Shown here piece by piece: positions 23,914-35,584 of a DNA stretch of 64,000 bases. The notes beneath the pieces are model-generated. The model was not told where the DNA came from, searched no databases, and worked only from the letters and a program-made list of their open reading frames with translations. The stretch covers positions 578,270 through 642,269 of the forward strand of contig NC_085859.1 of NCBI RefSeq assembly GCF_034702125.1. Reading direction: 5' to 3'. The stretch's first letter is position 1; the number at the start of each line of letters is the position of its first letter. The translations under genes and the position numbers were made by a program. Origin of the DNA: Engraulis encrasicolus. Taxonomy: Eukaryota; Chordata; Actinopteri; Clupeiformes; Engraulidae.

Positions 23914-25282
23914 CGTGCCCGGGCTACTGGTGTGGCCATTTTTGTAACTATAATAATATTACTAATGACTGTGTTTGTATAGTAGTGTTCATTCAATCAT
24001 GCAGATCTATCTATTTTAGAAGTCTGACAAAAACACACAGACATTTTGAGGTGTTCCAAGTCATACATCCTTGGGAAGCAACGTTTTGAGGAAAGGCTCC
24101 TTGAGGGAAAAACTCCCTTGGAAAATCATTTTCAGAAGACTGAAAATGATTAGTACAAAAATAGTACACAGTATGCATACATTCATATCCACTGCACCTA
24201 AAGCACAATGTGCAGTGCTTCAGTATAACAGTATATAAGTCTGGATAGGTTTTGGGCACGTTTTGGAGAGAGTGTGGACCCCTGCTGTAGAAAATACAGC
24301 TATGCTTCTCAATTAATAAAAAAATGGGTTTATATAGGACTAAATGTAAATATAAGTGTAGTCACACTTGGTTTTTATTGATATGACTGTTTTTGCCTTT
24401 GGGTACTTTTGGAGAGGTTTGGAGAGGTTGGGTAGACACTTTGGGAACGCCTATGTCATGTAATGGACATTCTTTTGCAGCTCTTACAAACCTTTGTCTA
24501 TTGCCTTCAAAATTTTCACACATGTTGCCAACATATAAGTGCATCATGTCATGTAATTTTTTTTGGACCTGTGCCACTCCTAAATAATTGTGCACTATAG
24601 AATCCAAATAAATCACAGGCGTTTTTTGATTTTTTTACACTTTTACTGCTGTGCCAACTGTAATATTGAATTCATAATGTTCTCATTAAAACACTTTAAC
24701 TCTTTGAACATGATGTCCCAAATGTATTCTGTTATGTGGTTCATACATTTTATAAATAGCATATGTAGAACCAGAGATATTCTACTGTACATAATAAGTG
24801 TCAAATATAGGCGGAAATTGCCATTTTTTGCATCTGCATCAAAGGGTTAACATCCGTGTCCAGGAGCACAGAATTTTTGGAGATCATGTTTTTAAAACAC
24901 CTGCCATTTAAAAAGTAATGGGAGTTGGGAGATGAAACTTTGACAATTTGGAGACATCCCATAGAGCTCGCTAACAACGCGTCAACTAAACTTCTAGGTG
25001 AAAGTGTTGATGTTTTATGACCGAAAAAGCCTCCTACACTCTAATCTCTAGAGTGGCGGAACCTTGGTTCATGAAGGTTCTACCATTGTTTTCAATGGGG
25101 ACCCAAGCTTGCACAAAATCGCCAAAAACGGGAAAACGACAAGAGACACGGACAAGCCTATTAATATAAATGATCTCCAAGCCAAGCCTGTCGTTTTAGT
25201 GTTTGAACAGTGTCTCTATCTCGAAAGGCCTAGGAGGAGATCCATTTTCTATTTTTACTGCCCTGCACAAGACCAATAATAA

Positions 25283-25575
25283 AGAAACAGGACTTAGAGA
25301 TTACTAGAATCGGGCCTTGCTCTGCAAGCCCGCTTAATAATAAGAAACAGGACTTAGAGATTACTAGAATCGGGCCTTGCTCTGCAAGGTCTTTGCTCTG
25401 CAAGCCCGCTTAATAAAATAATTAAACAGGACTTAGAGATTACTAGAATCGGGCCTTGCTCTGCAAGGGCCTTGCTCTGCAAGCCCGCTTAATAAATAAC
25501 TAAACAGGACATAGAGATTACTAGAATCGGGCCTTGCTCTGCAAGGTCCTTGCTCTGCAAGCCCGCTTAATAAAT
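25283..25575. repeat. four tandem units (54-84 bp) with internal hairpin
   Basis: Each unit starts AAACAGGACTTAGAGATTAC, continues with TAGAATCGGG, then one or two CTTGCTCTGCAAG hairpins, and ends CCCGCTTAATAA. Units two to four have the doubled hairpin, the first a single one. Confidence 0.9.
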
Positions 25576-25984
25576 GTGGGTGTTGTTGTACTCTCATATC
25601 AGCTGTAATACATGGACAACATAATCACTAATTGTATCACTTTAGGAGGTATTAATAGTGAATTTATGCAGATTTTGATAGTTTTGGTCATCAAAAACGA
25701 TTTGCATAATGTAAGATAAAAGACCTGTAAAGTCAAAAAGATGAATACATAAAGTAATATTTCCATGGATATGAATACATACTAAGTTAACCATGAGATG
25801 AAAAAAAATATTTGATGATAACTAGTGTTTTCAGGTATTTTATGGCTGAGTTTTGTTATCACGGGTCAAAAATTACCCGAACACCACAGGTGTATGCAGC
25901 TTATGAACACAACACAAGGGTTAAAGGCTAAGACCCTCTTCTTTCATAATAATGTGTTCATTCATCTCAAACAAAAAGAGATTT

Positions 25985-26702
25985 TTAACCCTCTGGGCGC
26001 CAGAGGTTTTTGCCCAAAACGGATGATTTTGACATGTCATATTCAAAAGGCTGTGGCTTGACATAGGTAATAGATAGAGCCTGACAATTAATGAGACAAA
26101 TATTGAGGATGACCCAAAGTTTATTTTAGGAGTAAATGATCCCATCTAATTTGCATATTTTGACGTCATATGGTGTCGGCCATTTTGAATTTATAACGAG
26201 TTATTGCATATTTTTGTATATTTTTTTAAATATTTTGAATCATTTATTTTATTTAATTCATAAAACTTCCCCAGACACCTTCACTATTATGTTCTGTGCA
26301 TACATTTAGGTCTAGATAGCAAAAATTGTACACTAAATGTGTAATTTGTAACTAATATTGTGCAACAATGTAGCACAGTGACAAACACAAGTGAATGGAA
26401 GGTTGCCGTTTTGCCTGTAGGGGCTGGTCTATGAAGGTGACAAGTTTTTTTTAGTGCATGGAAACCCTTCACAGCAATGCCCAGCATACAGATTCAATCC
26501 ACACTAGGGATATTATGTGCATTTTATCCATCTGTGGGTCTTTGAACCAAGTACAGCAGGCCTACAGTAGCCTACAGTAGGCCTGTCAGCGTACACCCTG
26601 AAGGACTCTGGGTATGGACTACATTTCTAAAAACTTGAGCAAATGCCTTTTCAAACAAAGTGTTACATTTACTGATATACAAATAAGTGATATAAAGGAA
26701 CC

Positions 26703-26740
<38 letters not shown>

Positions 26741-27793
26741 GGGGGGTTACCATAGGCTATCGCCCATGTCATTCTGATGCACCAAACCCCAGCTGGTATC
26801 ACAATTTTCTGTTGCTAATAGACTCAGTCAGGTCGCAATTTGACATAATTATTACTATTATTATATTATGAGAATAGCATTGCTATTTATTTAGACCTGC
26901 AGACGGCACAAACAGTGTCGAGTAGCGTGAAATGCGATTCCAATTTGCACCGAGTAGAATGGGCACGAGACCTGTGTGTCTCAGGCTCCTATACAGGAAT
27001 ATGCACACTTCTTTTGTCTTAATTTACTTTTCTACTTAGTATACAAGCTCTTCTACAAACATCCCGACCCCTGTCACCCTCCAGGTGTTGACTATTGAGT
27101 CTGTAACAGGCAGATTACGACGCTTTTCCTCATCCCCCGTTGCAATGAACGTCGCCAGCATAGCGACAGTAGGCTAGAATTTCTATAGGCTACAAAGCAG
27201 CACCAAATATTTACCTCGCATCTTGATCGGAAAAACCTTCCCTTCCTCATTATATAAGTCTCCTGCAGAAACAAACACTTCTATTGTGTACTTACAAGTG
27301 AATGAATGAAGGGTTTTCCTGTTACAGTCCCCATGATCGACAAATAGGCTATCGATAGTCTCCCTCAGGCACCATAACATGGGAAGTTCTACTGCGGCAG
27401 AAAATACACTCCTGTTTGCATATTACCTCTTTTAGGGGCGAAATACATGATGAATACATATGTACAACCATGACAAGTTACCATTTGAATGCATTTGGTC
27501 GTTTATTCAGTAGAATTATCCACCTAATGTCACTCTAGAGTTGCTTCCGTCTTTTGAGTTGTTTCACAGGGGAGGAGTTACTTCCGCAATGAACGCGGTT
27601 TGTAGTTTTGTAGTTTTCTTAAACAAAATACCATATAAGGCGTCCCAATGTGTTTAGAACTGAAGTAAAACATGTCTGCCACCTATAGAGGTGGAAGTTG
27701 AACTACATTTGATATCCTATTTGAAAAAAACGACCGTTTTATACAATACGGCATCTCGTCGACGAAAGTCGCTTATGGCGCCCAGAGGGTTAA
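25985..27793. mobile_element. TTAA element (family D), relative of family H
   Basis: Ends are TTAACCCTCTGGGCGCCA and TGGCGCCCAGAGGGTTAA. Its left 200 bp is the diverged reverse complement of the right end of the element at 3307-5447, including TGACGTCA (26161-26168) and ATTTGCAT (26149-26156). A (GT)n tract lies at about 26707-26739. No transposase was recognised. Confidence 0.82.
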
Positions 27794-27889
27794 TAAAGTT
27801 GTCTCAAATCTCATGAGCTTGAATGTTGCGTAATGCAGCTCCAGGCGCCAGGGCCAATGTTGCACAACGCAACATCAGGCATCAATGGG

Positions 27890-28515
27890 TTAAAGGACAA
27901 GTGCACTGTTTTGAATATTAGGCCCCTTTTTGAGTTGTCTGCAATGCTTTAGAGTCCCCCTAAGGTTTTCTATTTTAAAAAAAAAATACTGCTGTCTCCA
28001 TTATTTGGTTAGATTGGATTTTGTCTCAATTGGCTTTGAAATGGTCGTCTATGGGCGTGTCCAAATATGTTCTTTAAAAACGCTCTAAACTTTTGTTTTT
28101 GAAAGTATGCATCTCAATAAGTGGTTAGGGGTGTTCAATGGTACCCCTAACAAGTTTGAAGGCGAAATATGGCTTGTGTCATTTTTTATTTGTCATTTTG
28201 TGAATGAATGAAAAAATAATGTATTTACAAAATGTTACATAAAACTTGACAGAAGCCATGATTTGTTACAAAAATTGTTGGAATACCAGTGAATACCCCT
28301 AAACGCTTGGTGAGTTGCATATTCTTGACAACAAATGTTTACTGTAGTTTTAAGAACAGATTTAGTCGTGCCCATAGACAGGCATTCTAAATCCGGTTGA
28401 GACAAAATCCAAATGAGCCAAATAACAGAGACAGCAGCAAACATGAAATAAACGGTGAGGGGCTTAGAACTCAGAAATGGGGCTTAATGTTCAAAATAGG
28501 GCACTTGTCCTTTAA
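27890..28515. mobile_element. TTAA-flanked MITE, AGGACAAGTGC ends
   Basis: TTAAAGGACAAGTGC and GCACTTGTCCTTTAA form matching ends, extended by TTTTGAA(T/C)ATTA(A/G)GCCCC. The left TTAA is shared with the end of family E. Internal inverted sequence GGATTTTGTCTCAA / TTGAGACAAAATCC at about 28016-28029 and 28398-28411 strengthens the foldback. piggyBac or Kolobok type. Confidence 0.75.
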
Positions 28516-28954
28516 GCTTACAGGGAGGTGTCCATTCCAGTGCCCAGGTACCCTAAAACTTCCTCATGTTCCACTGTCTTGCCTTGGATGGAGAGTGGCT
28601 GGAACAGAGTTGATGTCTTGTCTTTGCCCCCACAGCATATAATAGTTCCTTTGTCTTTCAGACATTCAGCTCTAAGGAAAGTTCTACAAACGTTTGGCTC
28701 AGGTTGTTAGCTACCTCTAATGATGACACAATCAGTTTGAGGCAGATACTGCTCTGCCATATTGGTACAGAAATTATATTGAACATCTGCCACAAGCTTG
28801 TTAATGTGATGGAATGATTTATAATTGGCAGTCATTTAAGCTGTTACTTATTCTGTAAACCTGTCTGCAAGTTGAGCTTTTACTTGCCCAAAATCATAGT
28901 CAAAGTTTGTATTGCTTCAAATGCAGTGTAACATGTGATGGCTAATATGCTCAA
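28516..28954. other. no recognisable feature
   Basis: Two overlapping short frames (28397-28710) carry no domain I recognise. No terminal repeats seen. Confidence 0.4.
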
Positions 28955-29062
28955 TAGGTCAGATCTCTACTCTATTTCAAATGTCAGATCTCTACTCTAC
29001 TTCAAATGTCAGATCTCTACTCTACTTCAGATGTCACATCTCTACTCTATTTCAAATGTCAG
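28955..29062. repeat. 25-bp minisatellite, left array (4 units)
   Basis: Units of GTCAGATCTCTACTCTATTT with CAAAT. The same unit forms a larger array in the same orientation at 30540-30770. Confidence 0.92.
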
Positions 29063-29479
29063 GAGTGCGTTGCTGGAACGTTAGCATCTTTCTACAGATG
29101 TACTGTAAACGTATCTACTTACTTCAAGGCGAAATACGTGCATTTCCATTCCCACAGTAAGCCCAAAGTAGTGTGGCTACTTTCCTGAGTCCACACCGCT
29201 ACTTACTTTCTTGTCATTGCCGTGCGTGACCAAAGAAGCAACAAGAGACAAGCATGAATAGCCCTTTTGATTGGATGACAACCACATGTGTCTTGCTGAC
29301 TCATGATTCAGCTGTTTCCTCCTAAATTCAGTGCGTGAAGTAGAAAGCAATAATGTACAACCACCACCAGCACATTTGATTGGATGTCACCGCTGACACC
29401 ATGACTCAGCCGTTTCCTCCACAACACACCTCGTAATTTCTTTGTGAAAAAACACGGCCGTGGCTGGCATTACAATTTG

Positions 29480-30090
29480 ACACCGTCCGCACCAATAATG
29501 CAGTATTATCTGCATGCCGATTGGATTTCGTTTCATTCCGAGGTGTAATTTGTAAAATATTTGGATAATAAAGTAGTGGTTCCTCCCGGAAATGCACCTG
29601 TTGAAGTGTCAAAACCCTAAAAAAAATTGGTGCGAATTTCATTACATAGCCTAGTGGTATTTACGCTTGCATCCCAATGGGAAAACAGAAGCCACGCAGG
29701 TTCGAATCCACATGGTTGCAGTGCCAACATTTTGGAAATATCTGGCAGAAATAGATAATTTATTTTGTGCATTACCAACACACACGTGCAGCCAAGGGAA
29801 AATGTGTTACACTGTAGGGTCCAAAACACGATTTCACGAGTTGTTGTCAACATGCTGCACAGCGGATTCGAACCCGCGTGGCTCGCGTCTTCCCATTGAT
29901 AGGCAAGCGTAAATACCACTAGGCTATGAAAAGAAATTCGCACCAAATTCTTTTTAGTTGACACTGAAACCAGTGAATTTCCGGGAGTAACCAATACTTT
30001 CTAATCCAAATATTTCACAAATTACACAGCGAAATGAGACGAAATTCAATCGATATACAGCTAAAAGTATATTATTAGTGTGGGATTCAT
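29480..30090. repeat. inverted repeat with tRNA-like sequence in both arms
   Basis: About 29480-29720 pairs with 29855-30090. Each arm carries TAGCCTAGTGGTATTTACGC (A-box-like) and GGTTCGAATCC (B-box): plus strand at about 29646-29709, minus strand at about 29867-29932. The minus-strand T stem (GCGG/CCGC) still pairs; acceptor stems do not. A 135-bp spacer separates the arms. It is likely a tRNA-derived element that inverted or inserted twice head to head. Confidence 0.78.
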
Positions 30091-30539
30091 CAGATTCCAA
30101 GGATATGAATTTTTTTTTCACGAACAAATGACATGACGTGAATTTGTGTTCTGAACACTCTCGCAGCTGTATCATGACTTTGTGTGCATGTCGATTGATT
30201 TTCAGTGCTTTTGCACCACAGGATTAAAAGATATTGACACATTTGTGGTCAAATATGTACTACAACTTTAGCTAATGGGTGGAGTCACACTCTGAAGTAG
30301 ACTAGCACTGTGTGTTACTTGGGGTGGCTTAGGTGATGTCTGGCTTCAACTCCACTGTCGAGATACGGATAGGAGGCGCCCCACTTTCAAAGTCCCCACT
30401 ACTTCAAAGTGCGCATTACTCCAAACAGTAGTTACTTTGTGTGCTAACGTTCGAGACACAGGAGTTAGCAACTTTTATAGTATCTACTCCACAACGTTGC
30501 TAGTCTGTTAGCAACTTCGCAATGGAGAAACGAAGCCCA

Positions 30540-30772
30540 GACCTCTACTCTATTTCAGATCAGATGTCAGATCTCTACTCTATTTCAAATGTCAGATCTC
30601 TACTCTATTTCAAATGTCAGATCTCTACTCTATTTCAAATGTCAGATCTCTACTCTATTTCAAATGTCAGATCTCTACTCTATTTCAAATGTCAGATCTC
30701 TACTCTATTTCAGATGTCAGATCTCTACTCTGCTTCAAATGTCAGATCTCTAGTCTACTTCAGAGTAAATTA
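30540..30772. repeat. 25-bp minisatellite, right array (about 9 units)
   Basis: Same unit as 28955-29062. The two arrays flank a 1.5-kb segment that includes the tRNA-like inverted repeat. Frames across it read MSDLYSISNVRSLLYFKCQI and are repeat artefacts. Confidence 0.92.
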
Positions 30773-30845
30773 AGAGTACTGCAAATAGTGATTTCTGCAA
30801 CTCTGATCTGGGATTCTTAGCCCTGAAATGTCATGGACCTGGCAT

Positions 30846-30848
<3 letters not shown>

Positions 30849-30897
<49 letters not shown>
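30849..30897. repeat. (GA)n microsatellite
   Basis: About 24 GA units in an uninterrupted run. Confidence 0.97.
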
Positions 30898-30899
<2 letters not shown>

Positions 30900-30952
30900 A
30901 TATTGTGTTTTGCATTTGTGTGTAACTCAAGAGACTCCTGTTGTGTTTTCAG

Positions 30953-31022
30953 TGTCCAGCAGGGGGCATCAGACACACAGAACCTGAAAACAGACAAGAC
31001 CAAGAGGGACACTGCAGAACAC

Positions 31023-31024
<2 letters not shown>
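30953..31024 (+). CDS. NLR N-terminal cassette exon, copy 1
   Basis: Exactly 72 nt between a TTTTCAG acceptor and an ACAG/GTGTGT donor. In the frame of the downstream FISNA exon it reads VQQGASDTQ, then K/D/T/R-rich residues ending TAEH plus two bases. It starts with one base of a split codon and ends with two, so it can be included or skipped without frame change. The first bases of a (GT)n tract supply the donor. Two sister exons lie at 34962 and 35279. Short repeated peptides encoded by duplicated exons N-terminal to FISNA-NACHT are known in fish NLR families; the match here is inferred from position and phase. Confidence 0.7.
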
Positions 31025-31075
<51 letters not shown>

Positions 31076-31084
31076 TGTGTGTGT
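31025..31084. repeat. (GT)n / (GCGT)n tract at a splice donor
   Basis: The microsatellite begins at the first base of the intron after cassette exon copy 1. Confidence 0.95.
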
Positions 31085-31204
31085 CTGATGCTGTCGATTC
31101 ATGATTGTCTCATCCATATTTGAATGTAGATTAACTAGTAGGCTACATCTCTTTGGCTAGAGATGGGAAATGTGGGATTGGTGGTTGTGAGGAAGAGTTT
31201 CAGT

Positions 31205-31472
31205 GTGGATAGTAGGGCTGCACAACAAAAGGACTTAATTTTCGATAACAAGTACGAATTTTCTGTGCTGTCCAATCACCAGCTGAATATCAACAAATGC
31301 ACGAGAAGCCCGCCATGAACAAAGCCGCGCCCCCAACACAAACCGACAAATTAGTGACAAGAAAAACAGTCGGCTAAATGTATACATATCGTTTAAATAT
31401 CATTATTGAGGTATTGCGTGCTGTTATCGAGTATCACATTTTTTTCTGGTATCGTGCAGCCCTAGTGGATAT
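31205..31472. mobile_element. hAT MITE with near-perfect 8-bp target duplication
   Basis: The body is 31213-31464 (252 bp). Ends TAGGGCTGCAC and GTGCAGCCCTA are inverted. GTGGATAG (31205-31212) and GTGGATAT (31465-31472) match 7 of 8. It lies in the intron between NLR cassette exons 1 and 2. Confidence 0.82.
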
Positions 31473-32205
31473 GTGTATGTGTTACAGTATGTCTGTATTT
31501 GGAGGACCCTCTGGAGAACGAAATGTTCATCTCAAAAGGCTGTCCTTTAATAAAGAATTTGAATTTGAATGTAGAGGCCAATTGTCTTGTACTGCCAGAA
31601 ATCCTAGAGTCTCCTATTCCAGTGTTTTTGTGACTGAAGTTGAGTGTATATTAGGATATGACATTAGAATTGGATGCTGAAGTCACGCCCTTCTACTTCC
31701 GGTCCAGGGGCCTTCACTCGCACACATGTTGAATAGAAGTGAATGGAGTCAGTCAAATCCAAATCTTGATACCATTTGACATTTGCTCCTGAATTCACAT
31801 ATGAGTGCAGTCACGTATTGGACTTGAACCGAAGCTGAAGACACACAGCTAAAGTGGCTGCACATCAGACATGTGACTTCTCTAGTGTGGTCCAAATAAT
31901 TACACATTTTAGCATTCACACAACTCACAAATCAGTTGGCAATTTAAGTTGACAACCACATCACTGATAATTATTAATTCCGAGGTACAGCGCTGGTTTG
32001 TGTGATCTAGAGGGAAAGATGAGTTGGATCGGATAATGAGTTTGATCAGTTCATTAGAGCCCAGTCAAGTTTGTGTCTTGTCAGTCCCCATGAGCTGTCT
32101 GGAAGGGGCAGAGACATAGGCTGCCCATAGTTCAGTTCCTTATGATTGAAGAAGTGTTCACATATGCAATGGTTGTACCTGAACTAATAGCACTTACAGT
32201 ATGCA
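31473..32205. other. intronic sequence, no feature recognised
   Basis: Lies between NLR cassette exons; no domain, repeat end or RNA gene recognised. Confidence 0.4.
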
Positions 32206-32208
32206 ACA

Positions 32209-32372
<164 letters not shown>

Positions 32373-32379
32373 GCACATA

Positions 32380-34961
32380 TGTGGGTAGATGACGTGACGT
32401 ATACATTTTGCTGTCGCAGGCTCTTAAAATTAAGTAAATTCATGCTTTCAAAATTGTCAATGCTTTAAATGATTAAACTAATTCGTAACTAAGTCGTTGT
32501 TGTGAAAAAGTAATATGTAATAAATCCAGAGCTTAAATAAGTATACTTAATTTTGAGTCAAATGTCACATTTGTCCTATGGTGTGACTGAGGCAAGCCTA
32601 GTTCTCCATATTAAAACATTTTTAAATAAATAATCAAAGCTCAGTCATTTGTCTAAACAACCCTGGCATGTTTTTCAAGGTGTCTATTTTAGCAAGTGGC
32701 AATGCTTAATTTTTTTCCTGTTTTTCTGAGACCGTATGGACTTATGAAACTTTGTCGCAGAAAACAATGTCCTAAGGTGTGACATCATATTTTTGGTTAA
32801 TTCTGTGGATAATTATCTATTGTTGAAGCTCCAGCGCAGAGGTTGCGCTAGACTTTTTCACAGTCCGTCATTTTGACGGACAGGGTCGAAAAAATCCGTC
32901 ATCGCTTATTTTTTAAATTCTCCACCTGGTTTCTCAATGTGGGGTCGCGACCCCGCATCGAGAACAACACATGCGCAATTGCGGCCAATTGAGAGTAAAC
33001 CGCTGTGAATACACCCCCTTTCACTCGACATTCATTCTCCAACTTAGAGGATGGAGTCAATTTTGCTGTCCACTTTCTCTCTCTGCCTCCCTCAATGCAC
33101 TGTTGAAAAAGCTGCAGATATCTGTCATGACACGCGTCTGATTCAGTGTTCAGCGCTATGGTCACCACAAGCACTTTTTTAAAAGACGCGTGCAGGGCTT
33201 TATCCAACAGCTGTCAGACACTCGTTTTGCTCTGATTAATACACCGATAGTAATACAAAGGCGCAGTGATAAATAATATTCGCGTTGGACTTCACTTCAC
33301 ATGCACGATGGAAAGGAAGCCGTCTTGAAGCAGAAAGGTGTAGCCCAGACAGTAGATAAAGGCACTGAAGCCTACAACAGGAAGACAACCAGATTTCGCA
33401 AAACTTTGTTGAAAAATGTCAGCGACGGTAAAGGGAGCCTCTCCATACGTAGCCCCATCGGCTTATATGTTGGCTCTGGGAGCGCGGTAAAATTGTCTAG
33501 AAAAAAAAATATCGCCTATAATGGGTGAACCAGCTATCGAAATGAGAAAAGGTTAGCCGTTTCTGGCAGCGTTTGCCAAGTTGTAAGTTGTGTTGCCTGG
33601 TAATATTTAGGTTCTTGAATATCCGTCGTTTTTATTAGTTAATGTCCTGAAGCCGTTTTAGACCTGCGTTGCCTTTGAGTGAAGGTTCTGGCTAGCAAAC
33701 GTGCTATTCGCATATTTGTTTTTGTTTCAAGCGAGGAGTTATGAAACAATGCTTCTATGAAGGGCGATAGAGGGACAACTTCGTCATTGGCAGAAAATCA
33801 GATAGCCTAGTCGGTAAATGTAGTAGGCCTAGGTCTACACATAGTTCTGAATCTTAAAGTCGAAGTCACACGTGTATGGTGGCAACGTCTTAGTTATTTT
33901 AATTCATTATTTTGAGCAAGTGCAGAGGCGCGCGCTCTGCTGCAGCCAGCCGCACAGCCCAGCTGCGGCGCATGGTATGACAAGCAGGGAGAGAGGGAGA
34001 AAGGCAAACGATAGTAGCATGAAATTATCTGCGCTGATAACTATGCCTAATTGAAATGCATATTTGCTCTACTCGATAGAGGTGTAGGCCTACTTAAACT
34101 TGTGATTTATTTATCATCACCCTGAATATTGATCTGTCAAAATGACGGACAGGCTTATGGCTGTCATTAAGAGTTGCGATAGGCTGATAATCGACGATTC
34201 AAAGACTTATAAGTGTAAAGTGTAGGTCCATATTGACTACAACATTATATTATGATCAAAAGACAAAAAAATCATGTTGATATATTTGTTTCTGGCTCAG
34301 TTTTGCATTTCTGTCCTTTAGCGTGACATGAATGTCCTACGGTGTGACATGTTTTAAACGCTCAAATATTTGTTTGAGCTAAACAATATGTTTGATAAAC
34401 ACTGAATATTGCATTAGGGAAGAACAAATTATCGTCCCTGAAAAGTTAGTATAAATTCGGACAATTTTGAACATTTAAAAGAAAGATATCCCTGTTTTTC
34501 CTCGAAGGTTTCTAATAATCTCACATCTAATGGGGGAAAAAATCCTTAATTGGTTATTTCTCATTAAATTAAGACTTTAAAAATGCAATAAATATGAAGA
34601 GTGTTACAATGTTCATAAAACTCCATCAAGCCATCTCTACATTACTTAATATATTTATTTCTTAACGTCACACCAAAGGACATATTTTCAGCAAATTGCT
34701 TTATCAACGTAAATAAATAATCAATGAATAGACCAACATTGTGACCACTTGGATTTTTTGAAAGATTAATTGTTGCACTACGTAGACATATACTTTTTTC
34801 CCTCATAAACAATGATTTGTGAAAAAAATGTTTTTTGCTGCCTATCCGTCATCTACCCGTATGCCTGAAATTTAATATTGTTTGTGCGTGCGTGTGTCTG
34901 TGCGTCCTTGTGTGGTCTTGCATTGTGTAAAACTGACTGGAGACGCATGTTGTGTTGACAG
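32380..34961. other. intronic sequence with decayed transposon material
   Basis: CCGTCATTTTGACGG at 32866-32880 and TCAAAATGACGGACAGG at about 34137-34153 are inverted, suggesting a decayed DNA transposon of about 1.3 kb. A TGTCCTAnGGTGTGAC motif recurs at about 32573, 32768 and 34331, and inverted near 34665. The frame at 33301-33528 has no recognisable domain. Confidence 0.4.
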
Positions 34962-35033
34962 TGTCCAACAGGGGGCATCAGACACACACAAAAAGAAAAG
35001 AGACAAGACCAAGAGGGGTACTGCAGAACACAG
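34962..35033 (+). CDS. NLR N-terminal cassette exon, copy 2
   Basis: 72 nt with the same phase and VQQGASDT start as copy 1. The acceptor is TTGACAG and the donor ACAG/GTGTGT. It differs mainly in the middle (a KKK run). A (GT)n-rich tract to about 35165 follows the donor. Confidence 0.7.
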
Positions 35034-35040
35034 GTGTGTG

Positions 35041-35078
<38 letters not shown>

Positions 35079-35165
35079 TGTGTGTGTGTGGGTGTGTGTG
35101 TGTGCGCGTGCGCTTGCGTGTGCGCGTGTGTGCGTGTCTGCGTGCCTGCGTGCCTGTGTGTGTGT
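35034..35165. repeat. (GT)n-rich tract at a splice donor
   Basis: Impure GT/GC repeat starting at the intron's first base after cassette copy 2. Confidence 0.93.
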
Positions 35166-35278
35166 AAGATGTGTTGTTGGCTGCATTACTTTTAGTATTA
35201 TATAGTGAGTTAAATGTAACGTGCATCTATGCATTTGTGTGTAACTCGTAACTCAAGAGATTCAAGTTGTGTTTTCAG

Positions 35279-35516
<238 letters not shown>

Positions 35517-35584
35517 ACTGTAAGATGTGTCGTAGGTATAATATGGTGAGTTAAATGTAATGTGATCTTCTGTTGTTGATCTAG

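Noticed and set aside
29646..29709. Functional tRNA gene
   Set aside because: A- and B-box motifs are present but acceptor stem and anticodon arm do not fold.
30540..30772. CRISPR-like regular repeats
   Set aside because: Units are contiguous without unique spacers and the genome is a vertebrate; this is a minisatellite.
33301..33528. 75-aa basic frame in the NLR intron
   Set aside because: No recognisable domain, no splice support, lies in decayed transposon sequence.
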